64,000 bases of DNA from assembly GCF_002086285.1 (NCBI RefSeq), contig NZ_MVHU01000004.1, positions 62,001-126,000 on the forward strand. Reading direction: 5' to 3'. The notes under the pieces were generated by a model. That model was not told the origin of the DNA, made no database searches, and saw nothing but the letters and a program-made list of their open reading frames with translations. The DNA comes from Mycolicibacter kumamotonensis (GTDB lineage: Bacteria > Actinomycetota > Actinomycetes > Mycobacteriales > Mycobacteriaceae). The position numbers and the translations under genes were made by a program. Positions 16,250 through 24,683 of the stretch are shown piece after piece (the stretch's first letter is position 1; every line of letters starts with the position of its first letter).

Positions 16250-16924
16250 CTATCGGGTCTCCTCGGCTTTGGCCAGCGGCGGAGCGGCCTGATCAGGCGC
16301 CTGTCCGAGGGTATACAGGCCGAGAATGCCGAGAAAACCCGCACAGTGCTCGATAAGCATTTCAGTCGAGAGGTTCAGTTGTCCATCTATCCAGCGACGG
16401 AGTATCTCGAACAGGCCCCCGACACCGTAGGTAGCGGCGAGATCTGCGACTTGAAGCACATCGCTGGGTATATCGAGGTGCAAGCGGGCCTCTCTGAGCA
16501 CCAGCTCCGCAAAATCGGTCATCAGATCGCTTCGCAGCTGCCGAAGGAGGGGTTCTGCGCCCGACTCGACAAACAGTATGCGGGCCATGCGGGGATCGTT
16601 CTCGATCACCTGAACCAGGGCCTTGATCGGAGCGAAGGCGAGTTCTTGAGGAGCAACCGTGTCGTCCGGAATGGCGCTGGTTATCACCGCTTGGAAGGTA
16701 GTGGAGATCTTGGCAAATACCGCACGCAAGAGCGCGTCTCGATCGCGAAACTGTTGGTAGAAGTACCGGCTCGTCACTCCTGATTTCGCACACACGGCGG
16801 TCACGGTGCACGCGGCAGCTCCGTGGGTGCCCATGATTGAGACCGCCGCATCAATCAACATCACGCGACGCTGCGCATCGCGTTGAGTTGCGGACAGCCC
16901 GCCATAGACACGTGCTGGACTCAT
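16250..16924 (-). CDS. TetR-family regulator
   Basis: A 224-residue TetR protein. The HTH region spans about residues 20-65 (MLIDAAVSIMGTHGAAACTVTAVCAKSGVTSRYFYQQF), followed by a C-terminal effector domain with a hydrophobic final helix (HCAGFLGILGLYTLG). It is transcribed away from the PF10118 gene at 16994 across a 69-base gap. That gap contains a 7-bp inverted repeat, so autoregulation and control of the divergent gene are likely. The ligand is unknown. Confidence 0.9.
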   Translation of the reverse strand: MSPARVYGGLSATQRDAQRRVMLIDAAVSIMGTHGAAACTVTAVCAKSGVTSRYFYQQFRDRDALLRAVFAKISTTFQAVITSAIPDDTVAPQELAFAPIKALVQVIENDPRMARILFVESGAEPLLRQLRSDLMTDFAELVLREARLHLDIPSDVLQVADLAATYGVGGLFEILRRWIDGQLNLSTEMLIEHCAGFLGILGLYTLGQAPDQAAPPLAKAEETR

Positions 16925-16945
16925 GTCCTACAGTCTGGCAGTCTT

Positions 16946-16969
16946 ATCTGACAAGGCATAAAGTCAGAT
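16946..16969. promoter_or_regulatory. Inverted repeat between divergent TetR and PF10118 genes
   Basis: A perfect 7-bp inverted repeat, ATCTGAC-N10-GTCAGAT, lies in the 69-base space between the two divergent start codons. Such an element is a normal operator for a divergently transcribed TetR regulator. No other copy was noticed in the intergenic regions I inspected. Confidence 0.6.
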
Positions 16970-16993
16970 CCAAACTTCGAGGAAGGACCTCAC

Positions 16994-17863
16994 ATGTCGG
17001 ACGATCAAGCCCCGACCCCGACCCGGGTGCTGCCAAAACCCAGGCGCGTTCGGTTTCCGATGCCGACCTCCACGAAGCGGCAACACTTCGTGGATGGCGA
17101 CCTGGTGATGAGCCATTTCATCTCGGTGCTTTCTGCGACGTTCCCGGAAGGCGAGGATTTCTTCATCCGCTCGGTCAGGAACTTCCAGAGTTCCATCGAC
17201 GATCCCCAACTAGAGACAGCGGTCAAGGGTTTCATCGGACAAGAGGCCACACATCGACACCAGCATCGTCTCCTCAACGAGCGACTCCAGGTCATGGGTT
17301 ATCCGACCGCGCGAATCGACCGTCATGTCGGACGCTTGATCAAGCGATTGGAACGGCGCTTTTCGCCGGAAATGCGGCTGTCCATGACCTCCGCGTTGGA
17401 GCACTACACCGCTACGCTGGCAGAAATCATTCTTACCAGCGAAGACGCCCAGAAGCTCATCGGCCAGACAGAGGTTCGACCGATTCTGCTGTGGCATGCC
17501 TTCGAGGAGTCGGAGCACAAAGCGGTTGCCTTTGATGTCTATCGGCTGGTGGGAGCAACCGAGCGCACCCGTGTACGGGGCATGCGGATCGCTTCAGTAA
17601 TTCTGTTCGGCGAACTCATTCTGCAGACTGCCCTGTCCATGGCCGCTGACAAAGCCTCATATAACCCGGTCACCCTGGTGCGCAGTCTGTACCGCTTCAG
17701 TCGCACCCCGATGTTCACCGCCGATGCGCTGCGGCGATTCCGTTCCTACAACCGCCCGGGTTTCCACCCTGATGATTGGGACAGCGCCGCGGTCCTGGAG
17801 CGTTGGAGCAAGGAACTGTTCGACCAAGACGGTTCACAGAGAATTATCGCTCAGCCGGGATAG
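16994..17863 (+). CDS. PF10118-family putative metal-dependent hydrolase
   Basis: A 289-residue protein of the PF10118 'predicted metal-dependent hydrolase' family. Metal-ligand candidates are FIGQEATHRHQH near residue 80, SALEHYTATLAE near residue 135, and LLWHAFEESEHKAVAFDVY near residue 165, spaced like a ferritin-type helical bundle with Glu/His ligands. The hydrolase label is a family name only; a di-metal oxygenase or desaturase-like role is equally possible. GAGGAAGGA precedes the ATG. The gene stands alone, divergent from its TetR regulator, and may act on the same hydrophobic substrate as the diiron protein at 19670. Confidence 0.82.
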   Translation: MSDDQAPTPTRVLPKPRRVRFPMPTSTKRQHFVDGDLVMSHFISVLSATFPEGEDFFIRSVRNFQSSIDDPQLETAVKGFIGQEATHRHQHRLLNERLQVMGYPTARIDRHVGRLIKRLERRFSPEMRLSMTSALEHYTATLAEIILTSEDAQKLIGQTEVRPILLWHAFEESEHKAVAFDVYRLVGATERTRVRGMRIASVILFGELILQTALSMAADKASYNPVTLVRSLYRFSRTPMFTADALRRFRSYNRPGFHPDDWDSAAVLERWSKELFDQDGSQRIIAQPG

Positions 17864-18041
17864 CAACGGTGCGGAAGTTCGGCGACGCAGGAGCACCGTT
17901 CCTGCGTCGCTCCTTCCGAACAGCGTGCGACGCCGGCAGCCTCACGCGCGCGCCGTCGGTCACGTGGGCGCCGGGACGGTCGAACCACGAATGCGGTTCG
18001 GCAGCGACGGCCACGGAGATGGTTGGCTCTGTGGGCCTGGA

Positions 18042-18674
18042 TCAGTCGCTGACGACATAGCGTTGAGCGAGGGTCTCAGCCAGTCTGCTCGTGTGCGCGA
18101 CCACTTCCTTCTCGGTCACCGCAAGCAGACCCGAGTTCCAGGCTGTCATGACTTCGACGAACCCGCCTACGGCGATCAGAGTGTCCATGCGAAGGGCCAT
18201 CTCGTCGGCATCTTGTCGGAGGTGTGGCCGGCTTGCCTCAACGACCAACTGCGTTGCTTCCTGTAGCGCCACGGCGCGGCGGTCTTGCAGCGGTGAGCTA
18301 CCGACATGCTGAGCAAGCAGGATGCGTGCCCGGCCGGGATCGCGTGCGATCCGGTCGATGACGACGGCGATCGCCGCGGTGATGGTTTCGATCGGCGGCC
18401 GATTCGCACGCTCGTTGAAGAGCGCAGCGACCTCGCCGAGCATGTCATTGCGGACGCCATCCCACGCAGCAACGAGCAGCTCATCGCGCGTCTTGAAGCC
18501 CTCGTAGAAGTATCGATCGTTCAGCCCTGCGCGGCCGCATACACCGCGCATAGTCACCGAGGCCCAACCGCTCTCACTCCAAATCTCGGTTGCGGCCTCG
18601 ATCAATTGCTGCCGTCGCTCGGCACGACGCTCGGCCCCGGTCCGACCACCCCAGCGCTTGTTTCTCGACCGCAC
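18042..18674 (-). CDS. TetR-family regulator divergent from the SDR operon
   Basis: A 210-residue TetR protein with an arginine-rich N-terminal tail (RTGAERRAERRQQLIEAA) and HTH around residues 20-60 (SGWASVTMRGVCGRAGLNDRYFYEGF). The frame runs further upstream, but starts before 18674 would add a tail unlike the family and reach into the operator region. The GTG at 18674 is therefore my choice, although its Shine-Dalgarno (GGAGAG) is unusually close. It is divergent from the SDR gene at 18803, with two palindromes in between. It probably controls the SDR-diiron-BVMO operon. Confidence 0.85.
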   Translation of the reverse strand: MRSRNKRWGGRTGAERRAERRQQLIEAATEIWSESGWASVTMRGVCGRAGLNDRYFYEGFKTRDELLVAAWDGVRNDMLGEVAALFNERANRPPIETITAAIAVVIDRIARDPGRARILLAQHVGSSPLQDRRAVALQEATQLVVEASRPHLRQDADEMALRMDTLIAVGGFVEVMTAWNSGLLAVTEKEVVAHTSRLAETLAQRYVVSD

Positions 18675-18703
18675 CTCTCCATCTTGACAAGGTGCTCGTT
18701 CCA

Positions 18704-18736
18704 CCACCAAACTGGTGGCATGCGACACCAATGGTG
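18704..18736. promoter_or_regulatory. Two palindromes between TetR and SDR genes
   Basis: Two adjacent symmetrical elements of related sequence: CCACCA-N3-TGGTGG at 18704-18718 and CACCA-N1-TGGTG at 18726-18736, with centres 20 bases apart (about two helical turns). They lie between the divergent start codons at 18674 and 18803. This fits paired binding of TetR dimers. Confidence 0.6.
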
Positions 18737-18802
18737 GCTGGTGCCCCCAGATGAGAGTTTCCCCACAGCAGACGTCCATGTCGCGACCCGAAAGGCAGAC
18801 GG

Positions 18803-19657
18803 ATGAGATTGCTGCCCTTCGGCGGCGCACCAGGCAGAACGCACCGCGCCGATGCAGTCGTCACGGGCGCAGGAAGCGGTATCGGCCGCGCATTCGCCGT
18901 GGAGCTTGCGCGCCGAGGTGGACGCGTGGTGTGCGCCGACAAAGATCCCGTCACTGCAAAAGAGTCGGCAGAGTTGGTGAGGCAGGCTGGCGGCGAGGGC
19001 TTCGACATCGAATGCGATGTCACCGATCTTGAGCAGGTCCGCAACCTCGCTGATGTGAGCGAAGACTGGTTCGAGAAGGCTGCGAGCCTCGTCATCAACA
19101 ACGCCGGAATCGGTGCGGGCGGCAACCGCATCGGCGCGACGTCGATCGAGGACTGGAACGCGGCGATTTCTGTCAACCTCTGGGGCGTTATCTACGGCTG
19201 CGAGACTTTTGTGCCTCGGCTCCGCAGCAATGGGCACGGCGGAGTCATCAATGTGGCGTCCGCAGCGAGCTTTGGCTCGGCCCCTCGGATGGCGGCTTAC
19301 AACGTGAGCAAGGCCGGAGTGCTCGCTCTGTCGGAGACATTGGCGGCCGAACTGAGCGGTACTGACATCAACGTCACAGTGCTTTGCCCCACCTTCGTGA
19401 AGACGAACATCGTCAACAATCCTCAAATCGACGAGGCGGCTGCAAGACTCGCGACCAACCTGATGAAATGGACCGGCATTTCGCCACAGCACGTAGCTCG
19501 CATGACTTTGGACGCACATGATCGCGGACGGATTTACGTAGTGCCGCAACTTGACGCCAAAGTCTTGTGGCAACTCAAGAGGGGCCTTCCTGGTCCTTTC
19601 ACACGCACGCTGGGCCTCGTGGAGCGCATGGCCTCGTGGAACGATTCAGCCGAGTAA
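18803..19657 (+). CDS. Short-chain dehydrogenase/reductase
   Basis: A 284-residue classical SDR. The cofactor loop is VVTGAGSGIGRAFAVELARRG, with NNAGIG following, a Ser in NVASAASFG, and the catalytic YNVSKAG. Asp after the second strand (VVCADKDP) suggests NAD(H) preference. It begins an operon with the diiron protein 12 bases downstream. It probably oxidises an alcohol to the ketone that the BVMOs attack, or the reverse; this is inferred from the gene order. Confidence 0.92.
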   Translation: MRLLPFGGAPGRTHRADAVVTGAGSGIGRAFAVELARRGGRVVCADKDPVTAKESAELVRQAGGEGFDIECDVTDLEQVRNLADVSEDWFEKAASLVINNAGIGAGGNRIGATSIEDWNAAISVNLWGVIYGCETFVPRLRSNGHGGVINVASAASFGSAPRMAAYNVSKAGVLALSETLAAELSGTDINVTVLCPTFVKTNIVNNPQIDEAAARLATNLMKWTGISPQHVARMTLDAHDRGRIYVVPQLDAKVLWQLKRGLPGPFTRTLGLVERMASWNDSAE

Positions 19658-19669
19658 AGGAGCAGGAAA

Positions 19670-20593
19670 GTGGCTTTCGCATACAGTGACATGCTCGAGA
19701 CGATCAAAAACAGGCAGTGGGCTCTGGCCGATATCGATTGGGACGCTCCTGGGGCGGAACTGATCACCGACGAACAGCGTCCCAAACTCAAGCAATTCAT
19801 GTCCGACGTGGTGTGGATTGAGCATGTTGGAGCGCGTGCCTTCGCCGCGATGGCTCCAAAGGCGCCATTCGAAGCGCTCGGAGACATTTACCGTTACTTT
19901 CACGCCGAGGAACAGCGTCACGCCAACGCCGAACTTGCCTTGATGCGTCGCTGGGGCATGCTCGAGGAAGGCAAGAAACCGATCCCGAACAAGAATATTC
20001 GGCTGGTCATCGAATGGCTGGACCGCTACGCCGAAGCCCTGCCCCTGACCGTCATCGGGGCCGCGATCCCGGCACTGGAGACTGCGCTCGATGGAGCGCT
20101 GCTGAAGTTTCTCCTCGATGAGGTTGACGACCCCGTCTGCGGGGAGGTGTTCAACAAGGTCAACAGCGACGAATCAAGGCATCTCGCGGTTGGCTTCCAG
20201 GTCTTGAACGACCTGGGCGCCAGCCCGATGCGAATCCACGCCATTCAAACTGCGGGCGCTCTGGTCGACCCGCGCATTCTCACCGGCGCGTTGCTGTATA
20301 TCCCGCTGTTGACGCGCATGTTGATGAATCTCAACGCTATGGGTCTGTCCGAGGAGAAGTTATACAACGCAGTGACGCGGTACGCCAATGTCGGCGATCG
20401 CAGTGAACACACGCGTAGGGTGCCCGGCTATCACATCTTGAAGGCGCACATGTCGTCGTCCATCAAGCGGTCCCAGCCTCTGCACTTCGTGTCTCAGCGC
20501 CTTGGCAATGCGATCGATGTTTTCCCTGTTCAGATCTTCGGTCGGCCGCCATCCTGGACGGACGAACTGACCTACGAACCGGTTGCCAAATGA
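19670..20593 (+). CDS. Ferritin-like diiron protein (putative oxygenase)
   Basis: A 307-residue four-helix-bundle protein. Carboxylate-histidine pairs typical of diiron centres are visible: WIEHVGARAF near residue 50, FHAEEQRHANAEL near residue 85, and NSDESRHLAVGFQ near residue 170; ETALDGALLKFLLDE supplies another Glu. AAAGGAGC lies upstream of the GTG start. Its stop overlaps the BVMO start (ATGA), so the two are coupled. An N- or C-oxygenase, desaturase or hydroxylase role is possible; I cannot choose. It resembles the family annotated in mycobacteria as ferritin-like or 'reductase'. Confidence 0.8.
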   Translation: MAFAYSDMLETIKNRQWALADIDWDAPGAELITDEQRPKLKQFMSDVVWIEHVGARAFAAMAPKAPFEALGDIYRYFHAEEQRHANAELALMRRWGMLEEGKKPIPNKNIRLVIEWLDRYAEALPLTVIGAAIPALETALDGALLKFLLDEVDDPVCGEVFNKVNSDESRHLAVGFQVLNDLGASPMRIHAIQTAGALVDPRILTGALLYIPLLTRMLMNLNAMGLSEEKLYNAVTRYANVGDRSEHTRRVPGYHILKAHMSSSIKRSQPLHFVSQRLGNAIDVFPVQIFGRPPSWTDELTYEPVAK

Positions 20594-22083
20594 CAGGCAC
20601 CACGACGACGTTGATCGTCGGCGCCGGGTTCGCAGGTATCGGTGCGGCGATCAGACTGCTTCAAGAGGGCACGGATGACTTCGTCATCCTGGAACGGTCA
20701 GACCGCGTCGGAGGCACCTGGCGAGACAATACTTATCCCGGTGCGGCCTGCGATATTCCCTCGCTTCTCTACTCCTACTCGTTCGAGCCGAATCCGGGCT
20801 GGACTCAAACCTACTCGGGGAGCGCTGAGATCCTCGAATATATCGACGATATGGTCGACAAGTACGATCTTGCCCGGTTCATCCAGTTTGATACCGACGT
20901 GACTGCCTTGGAATTCGATGAGGATGCCGGCATCTGGATGGCCGACACAGCAGATGGAAAGCGGTATCACACCCGGTCAGTTGTGATGGCCAGTGGACCA
21001 CTTGCCAACGCCAGCTTTCCCGATATTCGAGGAATTGATTCGTATGAGGGAAAGAAAATTCACAGTGCTCGATGGGATCACGGCTATGACCTCAGCGATA
21101 AGAGGGTTGCGGTCATCGGAACCGGCGCGAGCGCGGTGCAGATCGTTCCTGAGCTCGTGAAGTCGGCTGCGTCGGTCAAAGTTTTCCAAAGAACGCCCGG
21201 CTGGGTGCTACCGCGGGTGAACTTCAAGCATCCGGCCTGGGCGCGTTCGACCTTCAAACGACTGCCGATGAGCGAACAAGCGCTCCGCGACGCCTGGTTC
21301 TGGACCCACGAAGTGATGGCAGTGGGTATGGTCTGGAACACCGCCGCGACATCGGCGATACAGCTGGCGGCGAAGGCTCATCTGCGTCGGCAGGTGAAAG
21401 ACCCCTGGTTGAGACGTCAGTTGACGCCCCATTTCAGACCCGGCTGCAAACGTATGCTCATGACCAGCGATTATTACCCTGCGCTACAGGCGGATAACTG
21501 CAAGCTGATCAGCTGGCCGATCGCCACATTGTCACCCAACGGGATCCGGACCGCCGACGGTGTCGAGCACGAAGTGGACTGCATCGTGTTTGCCACCGGC
21601 TTCGATGTGTGCAAACGCGGCACCCCGTTCCCGATCAGCGGCCTCGGCGGTCGGAAGCTCGGCGATGAATGGTCTCAGGGGACATTCGCGTTCAAGAGCG
21701 TGAGCGTGGCCGGGTATCCGAACTTATTCTTCACTTTCGGACCGAATTCCGGGCCAGGCCACAACTCGGCGCTCGTATATATGGAGGCCGCAATCGACTA
21801 CATCGTCAAGGCGATCAAGCTCCTTCAGCAAAATGACATCAGCACTTTGGATGTGAGAGAGGATCGTCAGGACCGCTATCACTCCGAAATTCAGCGCCGC
21901 CTTCGACGAACGACCTGGAATTCGGGGTGCAGCAGTTGGTATTTGACCGAGGACGGCTACAACGGCACGATGTACCCAGGTTTCGCGACCCAGTTTACGA
22001 GAGAACTATCCCGCTTGAATCCTCATGATTACGTGATAACCCGGCGCGACGATACACACGTCGAGCTGACGCAATCACTCTGA
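20590..22083 (+). CDS. Flavin monooxygenase, Baeyer-Villiger type (first of three)
   Basis: A 497-residue type I flavoprotein monooxygenase. The FAD Rossmann motif is GAGFAG (11-16), the NADPH motif GTGASA (177-182), and the BVMO fingerprint reads YxGxxxHxxxWD (152-163), with Tyr replacing the usual Phe. Other class features are GGTWRDNTYPGAACD and the C-terminal NLFFTFGPNSGPGHNSALVYMEA. It inserts oxygen next to a ketone or oxidises a soft nucleophile, using NADPH and O2. It is coupled to the diiron gene and followed by a second BVMO 44 bases downstream. Confidence 0.92.
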   Translation: MTGTTTTLIVGAGFAGIGAAIRLLQEGTDDFVILERSDRVGGTWRDNTYPGAACDIPSLLYSYSFEPNPGWTQTYSGSAEILEYIDDMVDKYDLARFIQFDTDVTALEFDEDAGIWMADTADGKRYHTRSVVMASGPLANASFPDIRGIDSYEGKKIHSARWDHGYDLSDKRVAVIGTGASAVQIVPELVKSAASVKVFQRTPGWVLPRVNFKHPAWARSTFKRLPMSEQALRDAWFWTHEVMAVGMVWNTAATSAIQLAAKAHLRRQVKDPWLRRQLTPHFRPGCKRMLMTSDYYPALQADNCKLISWPIATLSPNGIRTADGVEHEVDCIVFATGFDVCKRGTPFPISGLGGRKLGDEWSQGTFAFKSVSVAGYPNLFFTFGPNSGPGHNSALVYMEAAIDYIVKAIKLLQQNDISTLDVREDRQDRYHSEIQRRLRRTTWNSGCSSWYLTEDGYNGTMYPGFATQFTRELSRLNPHDYVITRRDDTHVELTQSL

Positions 22084-22127
22084 ATACAAGTTTGCAGGGC
22101 TGACCGTCAGAACGGTGAAATACAGGA

Positions 22128-23645
22128 ATGGATCGCAAGTCCGACCGTAATTACGAGATAATTATCATAGGAGCTGGATTTTCCGGCATCGGGTCTGGCA
22201 TTAGCTTGATGAAGGCGGGATTTACCGACTTCTTGATGGTTGATGACGCCGATGGCGTAGGTGGTACGTGGCACTGGAACACCTACCCGGGTATCGCTGT
22301 CGATATACCGTCGTTCAGTTATCAATTCTCATACGAAATGCGGCCCTCTTGGTCGCGCACGTACGCCCACGGCAATGAGCTCAAAGCCTATGCCGAGCGA
22401 TGTGTTGAAAAGTATCGGCTCTGGGACCATATTCGTTTCAACACAACCATTACCGAGGCTTGTTTCGACGAGAACGCAACACGGTGGCATTTGACCAGTG
22501 CCAATGGTGAGGAGTTCACGGCACGCTTCGTGATAAATTGCTCCGGCGTTCTCAGTCGGCCAAAGTGGCCTGAAATCAAGGGGGTGCGAGATTTCGCCGG
22601 CGTTACGCTCCACACGGCTAGATGGGACAATGCCAAAGATCTCAGCGGGAAGAGGGTTGCAGTAATCGGTACCGGTGCATCGGCGGTGCAACTGATACCC
22701 GAAGTCGCAAAGAAAGCAGAGAGTCTGACGGTATTTCAGCGAACTCCAATTTATTGTCTGCCGAAGCCAGACTTCCCCATACCGACGTGGGGTGGAAGGC
22801 TTCTACATTTCCTGCCGGGGGCACAATTGGCGACCCGGACCGCCAGCCAGGCGTTCGTGGAAATCACTTTCCCAATCGCCGCTCACTTTCATACGGTGAT
22901 ACCGTTCGCCGATGTCATGGAGAGCGCCGCAAAGCGGTACATGCGGCGTGAGGTCCATGACCCGACGACGAGAGAACAACTCATTCCGCGCTACTCGTTG
23001 GGCTGTAAACGACCCAGCTTCCACAATTCCTATCTCGCAACGTACAACCGGTCCAACGTTTCGCTCGAGACGAGCGGCATAACCCATATCGACCATGCAT
23101 CCGTCCATACTCGAGACGGCAAAGCTCATCCCATTGACGTCTTGATCCTGGCCACCGGCTTCAAAGTGATGGAGTCGGGCAACATGCCAACTTACGTATT
23201 GAAGGGACGCGGCGGGCTGGAGCAGGCTACATGGTGGGACGAGCATCGACTGCAGGCCTTCGAAGGGGTGAGCGTCCCGGGATTTCCGAATCATTTCAAC
23301 ATCTTCGGCCCGTACGGCTACAACGGTTCCTCGTACTTCACGCTCATCGAGGCGCAGAGTCGGCACATCGTCCGGTGTCTTCGTCGCGCGCGGGCGCTGG
23401 GTGCTAACTGCGTGGAGGTCAAGAAGGAGGCGAACGACCGTTATTTCGCCGAAGTGCTAAGGCGGCGTCACAGACAGGTTTTCTGGCAGCCGAGCTGTTC
23501 CAATGCCAACAGCTACTACTTCGACAGGCACGGTGACGTTCCACTCCGTCCATCAACGACTCTGGAGACCTATTGGCGGAGCCGCACCTTTCGCCTCTCG
23601 GACTACCGATTCGAGAATCGGCCCGAAGAGGTGTGTCCCCGGTGA
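22128..23645 (+). CDS. Flavin monooxygenase, Baeyer-Villiger type (second of three)
   Basis: A 505-residue BVMO. FAD motif GAGFSG (15-20), fingerprint FAGVTLHTARWD (156-167) and NADPH motif GTGASA are all present. The coding sequence is rich in A/T at many codon positions (for example around 22145-22170), unlike the genes right of 43 kb. It differs in the substrate-side region (PTYVLKGRGGLEQATWWDEHRLQAF) from the neighbouring BVMOs, so it is a diverged paralogue and not a recent duplicate. The stop overlaps the hydrolase start (GTGA), consistent with ketone oxidation followed by ester cleavage. Confidence 0.92.
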   Translation: MDRKSDRNYEIIIIGAGFSGIGSGISLMKAGFTDFLMVDDADGVGGTWHWNTYPGIAVDIPSFSYQFSYEMRPSWSRTYAHGNELKAYAERCVEKYRLWDHIRFNTTITEACFDENATRWHLTSANGEEFTARFVINCSGVLSRPKWPEIKGVRDFAGVTLHTARWDNAKDLSGKRVAVIGTGASAVQLIPEVAKKAESLTVFQRTPIYCLPKPDFPIPTWGGRLLHFLPGAQLATRTASQAFVEITFPIAAHFHTVIPFADVMESAAKRYMRREVHDPTTREQLIPRYSLGCKRPSFHNSYLATYNRSNVSLETSGITHIDHASVHTRDGKAHPIDVLILATGFKVMESGNMPTYVLKGRGGLEQATWWDEHRLQAFEGVSVPGFPNHFNIFGPYGYNGSSYFTLIEAQSRHIVRCLRRARALGANCVEVKKEANDRYFAEVLRRRHRQVFWQPSCSNANSYYFDRHGDVPLRPSTTLETYWRSRTFRLSDYRFENRPEEVCPR

Positions 23646-24607
23646 CCAGAATGGATGCCCCTGACTGGCAGCCCAGTCTTGCCAGTCATCTCGTCGCGAT
23701 GTCCTCGCGAACCACGCTGCGGCCACTGGCGCAGCTGATGCCATCAAACGCCTACGGACTTGCGGTGATGGATCGCGTGCTTCGAACAGCGCTCGTAGCC
23801 TCACGGCCTCGGCGCGGCGTCACAGTGCGCAAGGTTGACACTGTATTCGCCGGAGGCCCGGTTCGTGGGGACTGGATCACCACGCCTGCCATTAATCCGC
23901 ATGCCAACCCTTTGCTGTACATCCACGGCGGCGCCTATTCTATGTGCTCGCCGGAGACGCACCGCGGTCTTCTTGGTGAACTCGCCTCGGCGAGCGGGCG
24001 CCCCATCTTCGCAGTGAAGTATCGTCTTGCCCCGCGGTATCCCTATCCCGCAGCCGCGGACGATGCGCTGAATGCGTATCGCTGGCTTACCAGCGGAGGG
24101 TCCCCGGGTTCTTGTCAGCGCACCGTCGCGGTTGCCGGCGATTCAGCGGGCGGTCAGCTCACGATGGCCACGGCCTTGGGCGCACGTGCAGTTGGATTGC
24201 CGCTCCCTGATGCGATGCTGCTGATGTCTCCCGTCCTGGATCTCAGGTGCGAACTTGCCAGAGCGCGTGAAATTCGCCGCCGGGATCCTTTTGCCTCCGC
24301 TCAATCAGCGGCGCGCGCTCTTGACCTCTACGTAGGTGGCGCAGATCGCGGAGATCCGCGCCTCAGCGTGCTTGACGCGGACCTCACCTCGATGCCGCCG
24401 ATCCTCATTCAGGTGGGCGGGAGAGAAATGTTGATCGATGACTCGCGCCGTCTCGCCGAGCGACTTCAATCAGCTGGATCCCACGTCGAGATCCAGGTAT
24501 ACCGGGGACAGATCCATGTATTCCAGGCTATGTTCCGGATTCTTCCCGAAGCCCGAGACGCGATTCATCGAGCGGGACGCTTCCTTGAAGCCTCGGAAGT
24601 CAGGTGA
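23642..24607 (+). CDS. Alpha/beta hydrolase, HSL (GDSAG) esterase family
   Basis: A 321-residue esterase/lipase. Landmarks are the oxyanion motif YIHGGAYSM, the nucleophile elbow GDSAGGQ, an Asp in GGREMLIDDS and the His in GQIHVFQ, giving a full catalytic triad of the hormone-sensitive-lipase family. The GTG at 23642 overlaps the BVMO stop; ATG at 23651 is an alternative. BVMO plus esterase is the classic pair for opening a ketone as an ester or lactone and then hydrolysing it, so this enzyme is the likely second step of the module. Confidence 0.9.
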   Translation: MTRMDAPDWQPSLASHLVAMSSRTTLRPLAQLMPSNAYGLAVMDRVLRTALVASRPRRGVTVRKVDTVFAGGPVRGDWITTPAINPHANPLLYIHGGAYSMCSPETHRGLLGELASASGRPIFAVKYRLAPRYPYPAAADDALNAYRWLTSGGSPGSCQRTVAVAGDSAGGQLTMATALGARAVGLPLPDAMLLMSPVLDLRCELARAREIRRRDPFASAQSAARALDLYVGGADRGDPRLSVLDADLTSMPPILIQVGGREMLIDDSRRLAERLQSAGSHVEIQVYRGQIHVFQAMFRILPEARDAIHRAGRFLEASEVR

Positions 24608-24683
24608 AAGTGTCCGAACAGGCAATGCTCCTACACCTACACCACCTCGACCGCCGCAGCGTGAAGTCAGTCGTCTCTGCCTC

